43,149 bases of DNA. Source: Bacillota bacterium (GTDB taxonomy: Bacteria; Bacillota; Clostridia; Acetivibrionales; DSM-1351). The translations under genes and the position numbers were made by a program. Every line of letters begins with the position of its first letter. Positions within the stretch are counted from its first letter, which is position 1. Under the pieces are notes generated by a model, which ran no database searches, was not told where the DNA came from, and worked only from the letters and a program-made list of their open reading frames with translations. Below, in pieces: positions 34,801 to 42,758 of the stretch. The DNA is taken from the NCBI GenBank assembly GCA_023433945.1, contig JAEYTP010000133.1:1-43149 (forward strand), read 5' to 3'.

Positions 34801-36936
34801 GTCATTATAAATAACGGAGCCAAAGCCATCAATGATATAGAAATAAATCTGGTACATATTGATAGCGGCGAGATAGTTAAATCAGAATCCATAAGGAAAC
34901 TGGATCCCGGGCAGGAATTCCCTGTAAGTATGCTTTTCTCAGCCAAAGGTCTTGAAAAGGATGAGAACGGTAATATCAACATGGCTTTAAGGGCTGTCCT
35001 TCCCGACGGAGTGAATGAGCAGTCAAAAGATGACAATGTATTGACGTTTGCCCTGGTGCCCGCAGCGATCTTTGTGAACGGCGGATATCCTTCACCCGAT
35101 GACACCCAGGTGCCCGTTGATTCGTCCATAACCTTAAGCTTCAATATGAATGTTGAAGAAGGAGCAGGGTTTAACCAGATCACCCTCGAAGACGAGGATT
35201 TGAATGTGATCGAGGTTATCAAATCTCTTGATGGAGATATACTGACAATAGCTCCTGCTAATCCATTAGCAAACAGCACTCAATATACGTTGACCATTCC
35301 GGCGAATGCTCTTGGGGATGCCTATGGGCATATCCTGGCAGGCCCTTACACCATGAGCTTTAAAACTACATCCCATTACCCTGAGGTGACCTTCGCCTGG
35401 CCGGGTGACGGGATGGAAGATGCAGACCTAAATACTGAGATCAAGCTGCTATTCAACCAGGATATCTCGAAAGGGCCGACATATAGTGATATTGCATTGT
35501 ATGGTGTAAATGATACATTGGTACCGGCATCGGTATCTATCGACGATTCATGGCTTTACATCAGGTCGGCAGGAAGCCTAAGAAAGGATACAGTCTATTC
35601 TATTGTGATTCCGCGGGGTGCGGTCGCTAATGGCGATAAGGCTCTGCAGGAAGATTACATGCTTAATTTTACGACTGTCAACACCGGTGGTAATGACGAT
35701 AATTCTGGAAATAATAGTAATAATAATTCGGGCGGTTCGAAGCCGACGGATTCATACAACGCCAATATTGGGGCAACCGGAAGCATGCAAAATGTTAAGC
35801 TTCCTGTTAAAGTTGATAGTAATGCCGGTAAGGCTTCGATTGATTTAGCAAAAATGGGAGAAGAAATATTTGCGGCAGATGAAAATATCGTAATCAGTGT
35901 TCCTTCCATTCCCGGAGTGAATGCATATACTCTTGAGATGCCGGCCAGCTCGTTGTCCCATCATAATGGAAAGGGTACACTTACTTTTGAGACTTCTGTA
36001 GGGAGTATAACCGTCAGACCCGGTATGTTGTCGGGGATGACAGGATTGGATGGAAAGACAGCGGGCATTAATATCGCTGCCGGCGATAAAACTAGGCTGC
36101 CAGATGAAATCAGAGAGGCAATTGGCGCTCGTCCGCTCGTCCAACTCACACTGACGCTGGACGGAGAGCAGATGGACTGGAACAATCCGTCATCTCCTGT
36201 AACTGTAACCATACCTTATACGCCTTCTGAAGAGGAGGGGGCAAATCCCGAAAGCATAGTGGTCTGGTATATTGACGGCAGCGGCCGTGTGGTATCGGTT
36301 CCCAATGGCCGTTATGATCCTGCCACTGGAACTGTAACCTTTATTACAACTCATTTCAGCCATTATGCGGTTGCATATTATCCTGTGAGCTTCAAGGATG
36401 TGCCTGCTGATGCATGGTATAAGAAAGCGGTGGACTTCATTGCCGCAAGGCAGATCACATACGGTACCGGAAACGGAAACTACAGCCCGACGGCAAAGAT
36501 TACCAGGGGAGAGTTTATTACATTGTTGATGAGAGCTTATGATATAGCCCCTGACAATGATCCAACCGACAACTTTGAAGATGCGGGCAATACCTATTAC
36601 ACAGCTTATCTAGCCACAGCCAGGAGGCTGGGAATATCTAAAGGAACAGGCAATAACCTGTTCTCGCCAGACAAAGAGATTACAAGGCAGGAAATGTTCA
36701 CCTTGCTGTATAATGCGCTTAAGGTGATTAACAGGCTCCCTGAAGGAAGCTCGGGAAAGACCCTTGATGACTTTACCGATGCAAAAGAAATCAGTTTATG
36801 GGCAAAAGATGCCTTGACGCTGTTTGTGGAGACCGAAACTGTAGTTGGTAGTAAGGGAAAATTGACTCCAAACAGTAACGCAACAAGAGCGGAAATGGCA
36901 CAGATACTTATCAATTTACTATTAAAATATAACTAG
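25801..36936 (+). CDS. Giant SLH-anchored surface protein with atrophied-Ig repeats and an L-type-lectin-like domain
   Basis: 3711 residues, secreted and probably cell-wall bound. Signal peptide 1-36 (cleavage after AYA). Five atrophied bacterial Ig (aBig_2-like) repeats of about 95 residues span about 48-553, recognisable by LP..G.NGS.I.W.SS / G.V.RP / VTLTA...G. An L-type-lectin/ConA-like domain follows (about 557-814; GAFTFTLQG, DYHTIWIEYDG, YAGFMGSMGD), then a Big_1-like domain (817-903) and four more aBig_2-like repeats (902-1296). Four SbsA/Big_5-like domains come next (1294-1725), a PKD domain (1730-1819, YQWDFADGSSGSS), an unrecognised beta-rich region (1820-2400), a propeller-like region (about 2420-2830), two CARDB-like domains (2853-3084), two more Big_5-like domains (3087-3295), an Asn/Gly linker, a pre-SLH domain and three SLH domains (about 3530-3711). 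It is followed by a strong terminator. Likely an S-layer-associated adhesin; ligand unknown. Domain limits are by eye. Confidence 0.9.
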   Translation: MQKFRKVVSIIIVFVYLFTAMPWLFPGNTGIMQAYAEEGMTDETAVYADIAALNNMFSTNGWNDPGGITATKITLPTTGENGSEITWTSSDEYLVDTDGNIRIPSFSTLNYYYKSNYISVALTATVSRGEVSHNTNCYIYITSSREETEQDTLAIEDYEYVTDTIRSEGWDNSEGYDGDHLDFPLNEDLPKGSTISWSSDQTEVIAPNGAINRPALGEGEKSVEVSFLITRGPDIKLNGTYTVRIRSFEDDLKADKEWLTAEMILDENTAENVSKRLNMPKAGPNLSTITWSFSEDGFILPSGTVMRPTGAQGNKTITLMATFTRGTITDTKTFEFIVKASSSEEEESLLEADVNWIENDFFRYKNLDDMREYNLNLPVTGPNGSAISWASSNTDIISVTGKVTRPAFSRYKGHAPVTLTATVTRRDASTVKTFDIKVYPDYPTNRDRVLYCIENSLTDEGVLHGNDPLYVKTNLYLPTSNGYIYYQDMSIGNCVILWESSHPEVIATDGTVTRPLKGQPSVTVTLTAHISYFEETEDKVFTFVVTPLEEYPLAINYEDFSNKERLQFNGVSGTADTTNRSGESVTALKFSNGTESTGGSVFTKNRIRLGDNLSFSTAFTFRINNLTDYYDLEKSGAFTFTLQGASKDISADSLNDTTIKPSLSIAFTTSRSERGSGQLYANYVNINAQVFYNGDYSRATEKYSIGSFKANEQMDYHTIWIEYDGTRKVLELWFSTSGDRPDINYMHLEVENVDLGEILRGAGDGLTLEDVRNVYAGFMGSMGDAREDIEIYDWYLKNDSTPINKKIYDFYDVSDITLSAVASEDLLESILTITVSGKGGPMPAIPVELYTDRGTLSRSVVETDERGEATIVLSGSHVGIAHVKAIALGGAMAETEAPLSATDEDAVDFDIAWLNGAGLTLLLNGNSGRDDVSISLNLPSNGPNRSAISWSSDNAHINAEDGSITPPTPEEGDQQVTLTATLSKNTTEKTKTIIVTVKVPDSSAVPADDSGLTDDVILNGNSDWDSIITGLNMPATGQYGSSISWTSSSQQIIALDGTVNRPTYTEGDQTVNLTAVISKGASSITRNFTATVKALDPNDLEAVNLDHTWLTWDIFKKLNTSQHSVTSGLYLPGEGQNSTNISWTSSNTDFVAVNGNVVQPAFSQGKKKVTLTATISRGTKSVQKTFEITVVTLDQTDGEAVEADKNWLDISRTLGQNLSEFSIMEKLAIPASAPNESVVTWSSDKPGFISNTGVVTRPPSTQGHQVVKLTAVFKKGSAEATRIFSYTVLAEPDTTPPQITGMNTTDNGTQLKSYLPPFDNPVLPWKSNRIYINFDEDLEYWPVPGGNYSIEGPDAPSFWASRWENKIIFNINGLLKPGATYVLVIPARYVGDKYGNMPAEDIRIPVRVEERPARTIQVISSTPADREKEVSLDLTRVTLKFNYSDVIRGDNFRFIKLEDKYGASFAAFSGISLNGDEITIDLNKRLQAGQTYKVIIPAGTLTDYYKNQNIEQTIQFRAKNSLTLPKIESVYPQKGQTDVDIHQRIDVVFTEVTDPSVVRLWLRDEKGNSVSTLETRSLEGNRKKISIIPYQPLKPDTNYTLFGQHDSVENPSQMEFELSFRTGENKLGIIRTSPSDRATDVPINGAVEIEFSAPPMKGTGFSGIEFTDSEGNSVSFHGEERGNKALIIPDSDLNEDEVYFVRISKGAYKGQGDLTNDEYEFCFKTDKKLELQADLPDIPSTGLVGKTFRSSADRIDKLIKSENHEVISYQWDFADGSSGSSKDPEHIFSRTGDYLVKLTVQDNKGFFYEFEKEISIIPIQDVMMTVSREESNRLYIAKGWPNPSLKYNIRLECENLPVPGERISVELYKNGVLVRTYDEITSDSKNAYTFTFTAESNYVGNYQLVFTHISPGGTLKVRESVIITAYNATSYLRVQLYDTKNGEIYSEAEYLNVKVDGASKVAVREWIPSLNEYVYTVQEQFPILRYYKFELQGFREYGSQRMADFSNSDGILYNVGELGDFYSRPPVKAGFKPNVGLNKLVNVDILYKPFLIEGVDMGTTTFAVEGQWGGLTPGYYELKTTSGKLHKTSTSYSFELRPGTDFKAGDQLMMRMVSKNGISSNWVYWDLKVLPKPKILGMNVNVTYKDNNYYLSFSTPFGEIMGGGIPLLDDIPYLDGAEFGLGGGMPSFTGIIYKEIALSNPRVLVEADFSGEAAYSQKNKTTVGLNKNKHVKKVKTIGYEVEIKVEGWVSLFYDKQSGQWKTEYVIIDVGGYGGKSWSKGYSIAGIVGVEGKLELGAYIGGTLIVDRQESGSTEYSGIIEFSPGLEVSVTGSYGIGSVGGYVSADLPAELHLPTGYFEVGLDIEAKIIASFVTYSTPLYENKLVSLRWNNGKEKVVYRMLDSAELSDEETPETASTGLKLMDRNYLNRESVWLGDNATNSMLRAEVALRGSSLYSSGTSGPQSGVLMENIYPNAEIQLVQMGDELWMVWTDDNPERDAVNRTQLRYSVFENGTWSEPAWLDNDNTADFSPALASVPSGILLAWQDISKEISEEEGLSGMLENSEISVTASPFSTGGSFNMVTLTNDDKIDHSPRLAADGNNALLVWTKSEGLGFTVGEDMDDLKATANSDSLWFSKWSGSSWSEPVEIQGSMPSVLDSYLAVHENQGLLLYTLDMDSDMSTSKDREIFAVLFDGGSWGTPIRITNNDLNEINPKAAYINGDWFITWVQDGIIQYKAGLSGQTETWEITESVPNDYQLAVLDGEYPQVALVCKKTSDDLAQSLYAAFYDAELGVWSGEILLTQEDGYIQNLKPMFANDGRLTVSYSQAEVITEVIPAEIDGEEKLVEKSTVSDKVDLKVMTYVPEHDMAFDEEEGLQLSSVTPLPETVITVFATVVNQGDFAEEVIVDLYDGNPEAGGRKISSSDELTIPARSAMNVELEWLVPSEERVAYHLYAVIRPQRDILEKDESNNTISLVIQTANVYVDGLVCENAAKDDYILNAVIINNGAKAINDIEINLVHIDSGEIVKSESIRKLDPGQEFPVSMLFSAKGLEKDENGNINMALRAVLPDGVNEQSKDDNVLTFALVPAAIFVNGGYPSPDDTQVPVDSSITLSFNMNVEEGAGFNQITLEDEDLNVIEVIKSLDGDILTIAPANPLANSTQYTLTIPANALGDAYGHILAGPYTMSFKTTSHYPEVTFAWPGDGMEDADLNTEIKLLFNQDISKGPTYSDIALYGVNDTLVPASVSIDDSWLYIRSAGSLRKDTVYSIVIPRGAVANGDKALQEDYMLNFTTVNTGGNDDNSGNNSNNNSGGSKPTDSYNANIGATGSMQNVKLPVKVDSNAGKASIDLAKMGEEIFAADENIVISVPSIPGVNAYTLEMPASSLSHHNGKGTLTFETSVGSITVRPGMLSGMTGLDGKTAGINIAAGDKTRLPDEIREAIGARPLVQLTLTLDGEQMDWNNPSSPVTVTIPYTPSEEEGANPESIVVWYIDGSGRVVSVPNGRYDPATGTVTFITTHFSHYAVAYYPVSFKDVPADAWYKKAVDFIAARQITYGTGNGNYSPTAKITRGEFITLLMRAYDIAPDNDPTDNFEDAGNTYYTAYLATARRLGISKGTGNNLFSPDKEITRQEMFTLLYNALKVINRLPEGSSGKTLDDFTDAKEISLWAKDALTLFVETETVVGSKGKLTPNSNATRAEMAQILINLLLKYN

Positions 36937-36968
36937 ATAGTGATTGTTATAAAACAGCTATCTTTGGA

Positions 36969-37000
36969 CTGCTCCCTGTCAGACAGGGAGCAGTTTGTTT
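36969..37000 (+). terminator. Rho-independent terminator of the giant surface-protein gene
   Basis: CTGCTCCCTG / CAGGGAGCAG forms a perfect GC-rich 10-bp stem with loop TCAGA, followed by TTTGTTT. It lies 33 bp after the stop. No clear promoter for the next gene was found in the remaining 200 bp. Confidence 0.92.
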
Positions 37001-37201
37001 ATGGATTCAGCAAAAGTAAACCGCTCGCCTCCGCACGCTAAAAATATGATTATTTTACTATATATTGTCGCTTTGTTCAATCGTCAATTACCGTTCAGGC
37101 AGAAATCCACTACCATTCGGGCCAAAAACGGTTTTATGGGGGACTTTTTTGCTATGCTAATGGGTAAGGAAAAACAAAATTAATCTAGGGGGTAAAATTA
37201 C

Positions 37202-40200
37202 ATGAGAAAGATACTACTTAGTATGGCAATGGCACTGTGTATGGTGTTTTGCCTGCTACCCACTGTGGCGACGGCAGAGATTAGATGGGGAGTGGGATTT
37301 GAATATAATACAGAGCTAAAGGTCCTGACCATTTCAGCCAACGAGGGGTTTGAGAATTTCAGAAAACTAAACTCTTACAGAAATGAGGTAACCTCAATTG
37401 ACATTTCAACAAGCGTTACAAAAATTGGCGATGGAGCCTTAGCCGGCTTAATCAATTTACCCACCATTACGATCCCCGATAGTGTGACAGAAATAGGTGA
37501 AAGTACTTTTAATGGGTGCAAGGGACTCAAAAGCGTAACGCTCCCAAGCAACATAACCTCCATTCCGAAAACTGCCTTTTATAATTGCACCAGCCTGGAG
37601 TCCATCACAATTCCAAATTATGTGACCGCTATCGGTGATAGTGCCTTTGAGGAATGCAAAAAGCTCAGCACCATCACACTTTCAGAGAATTTGGAATCCA
37701 TCGCTTATAGCGCCTTTTATGCATGCACCAGTCTAGAGTCCATCACAATCCCAAGCAAAGTGAACTCTATCGGTGCATATGTATTTTCAAGGTGCGATAG
37801 CCTTACTTCCGCCAACTTTCAGAATAGCATGAAAGATCTGCCCAAAGGTATATTTGAGGACAGCAGTAAACTAAGCTCGGTCACCTTGCCACGCAATCTG
37901 TTGACCATCGGCGATTTTGCCTTTAGTAATACTGGCCTGACGTCCATCAACATCCCTGAAACCTTGACCAAACTTGGCCAAGGGTCTTTTAGTAAGTGCT
38001 CAAATTTGTCTACCGTTATCTTTGAAAGTCCAAGTGCTTTGAAAGAAATCAAGGGAAGTTGTTTTTCAGGTTGCACCAGTCTAGAGTCCATCACACTTCC
38101 AGAGAATTTGGAATCCATCGGTAGTTTCGCCTTTCAAAATTGCACGAGCCTTACTTCCGCCAACTTTCAGAATACCATGACAGGTCTGCCCGAACATATA
38201 TTTGATAAATGCAGTAAACTAAGCTCGGTCACCTTGCCAAGCAATCTGTTGACCATCGGCGATTATGCCTTTAGAAACACTGGCCTGACGTCCATCAACA
38301 TCCCTGAAACCTTGACCACACTTGGCGCAGAGTCTTTTAAGAATTGCTCAAATTTGTCTACCGTTATCTTTGAAAGTCCAAGTGAGTTGAAATCCATCGG
38401 TAATAGCGCCTTTTATGGCACCAGTCTAGAGTCCATCACACTTCCAGAGAATTTGGAATCCATCGGTGAATCGGCATTTAGATTGTGCACGAGCCTTACT
38501 TCCGCCAACTTTCAGAATACCATGACAGGTCTGCCCAATTATATATTTGATGATTGCTATAACCTAAACTCGGTCACCTTGCCAAGCAATCTGTTGACCA
38601 TCGGCGATTATGCCTTTAGAAAAACTGGCCTGACGTCCATCAACATCCCTGAAACCTTGACCACACTTGGCGCAGAGTCTTTTTATAATTGCTCAAAATT
38701 GTCTACCGTTATCTTTGAAAGTCCAAGTGCTTTGAAAGAAATCAAGGGAAGTTGTTTTTCAGATTGCGACAGTCTTAAATTCATCACAATCCCAAGTCAA
38801 GTGACGTCTATAGGAATATGGTCTGGTCTCAAGGATATTACCATAGTGATGGAACCAACAGTAGCTCCAACTATACAGAACAATTCACTTGATTTTACTA
38901 ATTATAAAATTTACGTGCCTAAAGACGGCAAGGGCTACATTGAAACTAAATATTGGCGCAATACAGTGTCGGGTAACGTCGGTCTGACTAACCTTACACT
39001 GAGTAGTGGCGAACTTTCCTCGGCGTTTTCTTTGGATCAATATAGCTATACCGCAACGGTTCCCGCTGGCACCAGCAGCATCACCGTCACCCCCACCTCC
39101 TTGAGAGGAGAGACAATCACGGTAAATGGTTCCGCTGTCGCCAGCGGTAACGAATCCAATACAATTAACTTGACAGTGGATCCTACCATCGTAATTCAGG
39201 CTACATATGGTAGCACCACCGAAACCTACACTGTCGAGGTAACAAAGGTTGTGGATACCTTCGCGCTCGACACCCAGGTGACCGCACCCGCTAAAAATGT
39301 AGCACCCAACACCTCTACGATTAATACGGCTCAGTACACCGGCACGGTCAGTTGGAAAGACTCCTCCGGGTCCGCTGTGGGCAGCAAATTCCTCGGCGGC
39401 ACAGCCTACACCGCCACCGTTACCCTAACACCAAACAAAGGCTACACCTTCCAAGGTGTTTTGGCCAATCAATTCACGTACCCGAATGCTACCGTTACCC
39501 ACTCAGCCGGTGGCAGCGGAGATTTGATTGTGAGCATCGCATTCGACCGTACCACAAAGGCGGACGCGCCAACCGTCACCTTCTCTTTTGACGGAGATAA
39601 TGCCAACAAGCTCATGGGCGCAAATAACACGATGCAATACAGCCTGGACGGCGAATCAACTTGGTACGATTGCAGTGAGAATATCACGTTAGCAGCCGAT
39701 CAAATCTTAGCAGACAAAGATATCAAAGTGCGCATTAAAGCAACAGAAACCGCCGAAGCTGGTGAAGTTCAGACCATAGACATAACTAAGGCAGCAACAC
39801 CCGATCTCACCGTAAGCAGCGCGACGGTGGGCGTCAAGGGTACCATTACCGGTGTGACTGACAAAATGGAATATAAATTGTCCTCCGTATCTACCTGGAC
39901 AAGCGTCGATGGCAATCCCATTTATCTAGATCCCGGTGACTATCAGGTAAGGGTCAAGACCACCGGCATGGTACTGGCCAGTGAAATCAAAGAGCTGACA
40001 ATAGTGTTTGAAAAGGGCACGCCTTGTGATTCGGATCTGACCTATTCCCTCACTGCTGAGGTGGTCTATGACGGTAATATCAAGCCCCTATCCGTGGAGG
40101 CTGGGCCGGGCAAGAATTTGGGCGAAATCACCGTTTATTACAATGGCAGCACTAGTGCTCCTGTTAATGCAGGCACCTACAGTATCACTGTAGACATTGC

Positions 40201-42562
40201 CGGTAATGATGAGTACATAGATGCAACCGGACTGTTGCTGGGTGATTACACTATTCAAAAAGCGAACCATACTGGCAACACGACAGCTTCTAAGACTGTT
40301 CGTGCAAACAAGGCGGAAACCAACCTGACAGTTGCGTTGCCCACAGACCTCCCCGAGGGGGCAAGCTTCGCTACGTCCGGCACCGTTGATGGCTCTACTG
40401 CGCTGATTGCCACCCACTCCCTGGAGGGCACAACGCTGACTTTTAGCACTGCCAGTTACGAAGCTTCCACCGCCACCATCACCATTCCTGTCACCGGAGC
40501 TAAAAACTACAACGATTATGTCGTGGTGGTTACCATTACCGCCGAGGACAAGGAAATAGTAATTATTTCCGGACTGACTGCCGCCTCCGATCTTGTCTAC
40601 GACGGTTTGCCCCAGATAGGCTACACCGGCACCGTAACCGTTTCCGAGAGCAAGGTTCCGACCGACGAGCTGATCTACACCTACACCAGCACCGATGGCG
40701 GTGGCTATAACAGTACCGACGCACCAACAAATGCGGGTGCTTATAAATTGGTGGTTTCCGTAGCAGAAGACAACAATGACTTTGCCGGTGCACATGCAGA
40801 CCTTGCTTTTATTATTGCGAAGCAGGAGATTGCAATACCCGCTGAGGATGGTACCGAGTTTACCTACAGCGGTGAGGAGCAGACATATGTCGTTTTTTCA
40901 TCCGATGCGTACACTGTCAGCAACAATAATCAGACTAATGCGGGCGCATACTCGGTAACGGTGGCACTGACAGATAAAGCAAATATGCAATGGGCAGATG
41001 ACAAAAATACGAACGACAAAACCTTTAATTTTGTTATCCAAAAGGTATCGGCTACAGTGATTGCAGACAATAAGACCAAGATTGAAGGTGAAATTGATCC
41101 TGTATTTACGTTTACTTCCAGTGGCTTCGTAAACGGAGAGAGCATTAACGGCGTCACCTTTAGCTTGACGGGAAGCACCATTACTCCTGAGGGCGGCACG
41201 GTTTCAGGTGGTGGAAATGGCAACTATAACATTACCTATGAAGTGGGGACGCTGACCATCAGACCCGCTCAGGAGGTTCTGGTAGAAATCATCTCCGCTG
41301 CAACGACTGCCAAAACCGGCGTCGTTGCTTCGGACAAAACTCCTGGTGAAGTGTCCAACGGACAAAAATTTGTGTCTGCCGAGCTAATGACTACTCTGAA
41401 CAACGCCATTGCGGGTGCGCAACAACAGATAACTGAAGATGCAACCCCAAGCGACGATCCCGGGAATCCTGTCTTGGATGCTATTACGGCGCTGGACAAT
41501 GCACTTCAAGCGTTTATCAATGGCATCCAGACCGGCACCATGTCCACTTCCACTTCCACTTCCACTTCCTCTTCCTCCGGAGGTGGATACACACCGCCCG
41601 AACCGGTGACTAAAATCGACAACGGCGGTAGTATCACTGGCGCAAACCTTGACCTGCTGGTTTCCAAGGGAAAAACCCTGACGGTAGACGGGGACAAGGG
41701 TGAGACGCTTGTGTTTGACACCGAAGCCCTCAAGGGCATCGGCGGCCACGCCTCAGGTGATATCAAGGTGGAGATAAAGGATGTTTCCTCCGAGCATCAG
41801 CAAAACCTCCCCGGCAAGCAGGTGTTCTCCCTGACGGTTTCCTCCGGCAACAGCACTATTTCAAACTTTGGCGGAAAGGTCATCGTTTCCCTGCCATATG
41901 AGCTCAAAGTAGGGGAGACCGCGGACAAAGTGACCGTCTGGCACCTTGCAGACGATGGCACTATGACCGAAATCCCCTGCACCTACGACCCAGTGACAAA
42001 GCTTGCTACATTTGAGGTAACCCATTTCTCCATGTATGCGGTAGGCGTGGCCGACGCGGCGACCTGGAGCAATCCCTTCTCTGATGTGAGTAATAGCGAT
42101 TGGTTCTATGGCGCAGTGGAATTTGCCAACCGAAATGGCCTCTTTGCGGGCACTGGTGCAGACACCTTCTCGCCCAACAGCCCCATGACCCGCGCTATGC
42201 TTTGGACGGTGCTGGGCCGCTTGGACGGACAGAGTCTCTCCGGCAGCGGCGTATTTGACGCCGCACGCAGCTGGGCCATGGGCGCCGGCATCACTGATGG
42301 CACCAACCCTGACGGCAGTATTACAAGAGAACAGATGGTCACAATTCTGTGGCGGTACGCCGGGTCACCCAATACCGGGGATGAGCTAAGCAAGTTCTCT
42401 GACGGGAAAAACGTGGCAAGCTACGCTGCGGATGCAATGGCCTGGGCGGTGGAAAAAGGTATTGTGACGGGCGCGAACGGCGCTCTGATGCCGAAGGACA
42501 ACGCCACCCGCGCACAGGTAGCTGCCATTCTGCAAAGATTTATCAAAGAAACGGCAAAGTAA
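37202..42562 (+). CDS. BspA-type leucine-rich-repeat surface protein with SLH domains
   Basis: 1786 residues. Signal peptide 1-25 (VATA then E). Residues about 60-545 are LRR_5/BspA-type repeats of about 23 residues (SIGDYAF..C..L.SI.LP..L). A cadherin-like beta-sandwich domain spans about 598-680 (LTNLTLSSGELSSAFSLDQY). Several beta domains follow, including MBG-type modules (SATVIADNKTKIEGEIDPVF) to about 1360. A Ser/Thr linker lies near 1447-1460, then a pre-SLH domain (about 1475-1618) resembling that of the previous giant protein. Three SLH domains (about 1620-1786; NPFSDVSNSDWFYGAV, ITDGTNPDGSITREQM, GIVTGANGALMPKDNATRAQ) anchor it to the wall polymer. RBS GGGGG nine bases before the ATG. 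Probably adhesive. The coding sequence is GC-rich and DNA-level repetitive, suggesting recombination or recent acquisition. Confidence 0.9.
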   Translation: MRKILLSMAMALCMVFCLLPTVATAEIRWGVGFEYNTELKVLTISANEGFENFRKLNSYRNEVTSIDISTSVTKIGDGALAGLINLPTITIPDSVTEIGESTFNGCKGLKSVTLPSNITSIPKTAFYNCTSLESITIPNYVTAIGDSAFEECKKLSTITLSENLESIAYSAFYACTSLESITIPSKVNSIGAYVFSRCDSLTSANFQNSMKDLPKGIFEDSSKLSSVTLPRNLLTIGDFAFSNTGLTSINIPETLTKLGQGSFSKCSNLSTVIFESPSALKEIKGSCFSGCTSLESITLPENLESIGSFAFQNCTSLTSANFQNTMTGLPEHIFDKCSKLSSVTLPSNLLTIGDYAFRNTGLTSINIPETLTTLGAESFKNCSNLSTVIFESPSELKSIGNSAFYGTSLESITLPENLESIGESAFRLCTSLTSANFQNTMTGLPNYIFDDCYNLNSVTLPSNLLTIGDYAFRKTGLTSINIPETLTTLGAESFYNCSKLSTVIFESPSALKEIKGSCFSDCDSLKFITIPSQVTSIGIWSGLKDITIVMEPTVAPTIQNNSLDFTNYKIYVPKDGKGYIETKYWRNTVSGNVGLTNLTLSSGELSSAFSLDQYSYTATVPAGTSSITVTPTSLRGETITVNGSAVASGNESNTINLTVDPTIVIQATYGSTTETYTVEVTKVVDTFALDTQVTAPAKNVAPNTSTINTAQYTGTVSWKDSSGSAVGSKFLGGTAYTATVTLTPNKGYTFQGVLANQFTYPNATVTHSAGGSGDLIVSIAFDRTTKADAPTVTFSFDGDNANKLMGANNTMQYSLDGESTWYDCSENITLAADQILADKDIKVRIKATETAEAGEVQTIDITKAATPDLTVSSATVGVKGTITGVTDKMEYKLSSVSTWTSVDGNPIYLDPGDYQVRVKTTGMVLASEIKELTIVFEKGTPCDSDLTYSLTAEVVYDGNIKPLSVEAGPGKNLGEITVYYNGSTSAPVNAGTYSITVDIAGNDEYIDATGLLLGDYTIQKANHTGNTTASKTVRANKAETNLTVALPTDLPEGASFATSGTVDGSTALIATHSLEGTTLTFSTASYEASTATITIPVTGAKNYNDYVVVVTITAEDKEIVIISGLTAASDLVYDGLPQIGYTGTVTVSESKVPTDELIYTYTSTDGGGYNSTDAPTNAGAYKLVVSVAEDNNDFAGAHADLAFIIAKQEIAIPAEDGTEFTYSGEEQTYVVFSSDAYTVSNNNQTNAGAYSVTVALTDKANMQWADDKNTNDKTFNFVIQKVSATVIADNKTKIEGEIDPVFTFTSSGFVNGESINGVTFSLTGSTITPEGGTVSGGGNGNYNITYEVGTLTIRPAQEVLVEIISAATTAKTGVVASDKTPGEVSNGQKFVSAELMTTLNNAIAGAQQQITEDATPSDDPGNPVLDAITALDNALQAFINGIQTGTMSTSTSTSTSSSSGGGYTPPEPVTKIDNGGSITGANLDLLVSKGKTLTVDGDKGETLVFDTEALKGIGGHASGDIKVEIKDVSSEHQQNLPGKQVFSLTVSSGNSTISNFGGKVIVSLPYELKVGETADKVTVWHLADDGTMTEIPCTYDPVTKLATFEVTHFSMYAVGVADAATWSNPFSDVSNSDWFYGAVEFANRNGLFAGTGADTFSPNSPMTRAMLWTVLGRLDGQSLSGSGVFDAARSWAMGAGITDGTNPDGSITREQMVTILWRYAGSPNTGDELSKFSDGKNVASYAADAMAWAVEKGIVTGANGALMPKDNATRAQVAAILQRFIKETAK
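37801..38790 (+). repeat. Near-identical in-frame tandem duplications inside the LRR gene
   Basis: CCTTACTTCC...-type units begin at 37801, 38149 and 38494, periods of 348 and 345 bp (116 and 115 codons, about five LRRs each). The stretches 38224-38338 and 38569-38683 differ at one base of 115. Such identity implies recent duplication or gene conversion and allows in-frame copy-number change. Confidence 0.9.
41543..41578 (+). repeat. Hexanucleotide microsatellite encoding a Ser-Thr linker
   Basis: Four perfect TCCACT units (41543-41566) are followed by TCCTCT and TCCTCC, encoding STSTSTST then SSSS before GGG. Being a multiple of three, slippage would change linker length without breaking the frame. 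Confidence 0.9.
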
Positions 42563-42572
42563 ATAGTATAAT

Positions 42573-42614
42573 AAAGGGAGTGCCCAAAACGAAACGTGAG
42601 GCACTCCCTTTTTT
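42573..42614 (+). terminator. Rho-independent terminator of the LRR gene
   Basis: AAAGGGAGTGCC (42573-42584) pairs perfectly with GGCACTCCCTTT (42600-42611) around a 15-base loop, with a run of six T. It lies just after the stop codon. Confidence 0.92.
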
Positions 42615-42758
42615 GATCGGAAAAAAGCGGGAGTTTATACATAAATATTGATGTTGTGTTTTGAGGAGTTGAAATTGGAAGGGTTTAGATTAAAATGCCA
42701 TCTGTCTGAGGTCTGGTTTTTAGAATAAAATATAGATGACATAGATATATTTAAATAA

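Noticed and set aside
34785..35279. 164-residue minus-strand ORF inside the giant adhesin gene
   Set aside because: Serine-rich low-complexity translation mirroring the plus-strand CARDB/Big_5-like coding sequence; no start signals or family.
36995..37183. 62-residue plus-strand ORF between the two giant genes
   Set aside because: It begins inside the T-tract of a strong terminator, has no ribosome-binding site and resembles no protein.
37801..38790. Regular repeats as a possible CRISPR array
   Set aside because: The period is about 345 bp, the units are coding, and both units and spacers are conserved LRR sequence.
40088..40795. 235-residue minus-strand ORF inside the LRR gene
   Set aside because: A shadow of a GC-rich, repetitive coding sequence. 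The plus-strand frame has clear domains, a signal peptide and an RBS, and the minus frame has none.
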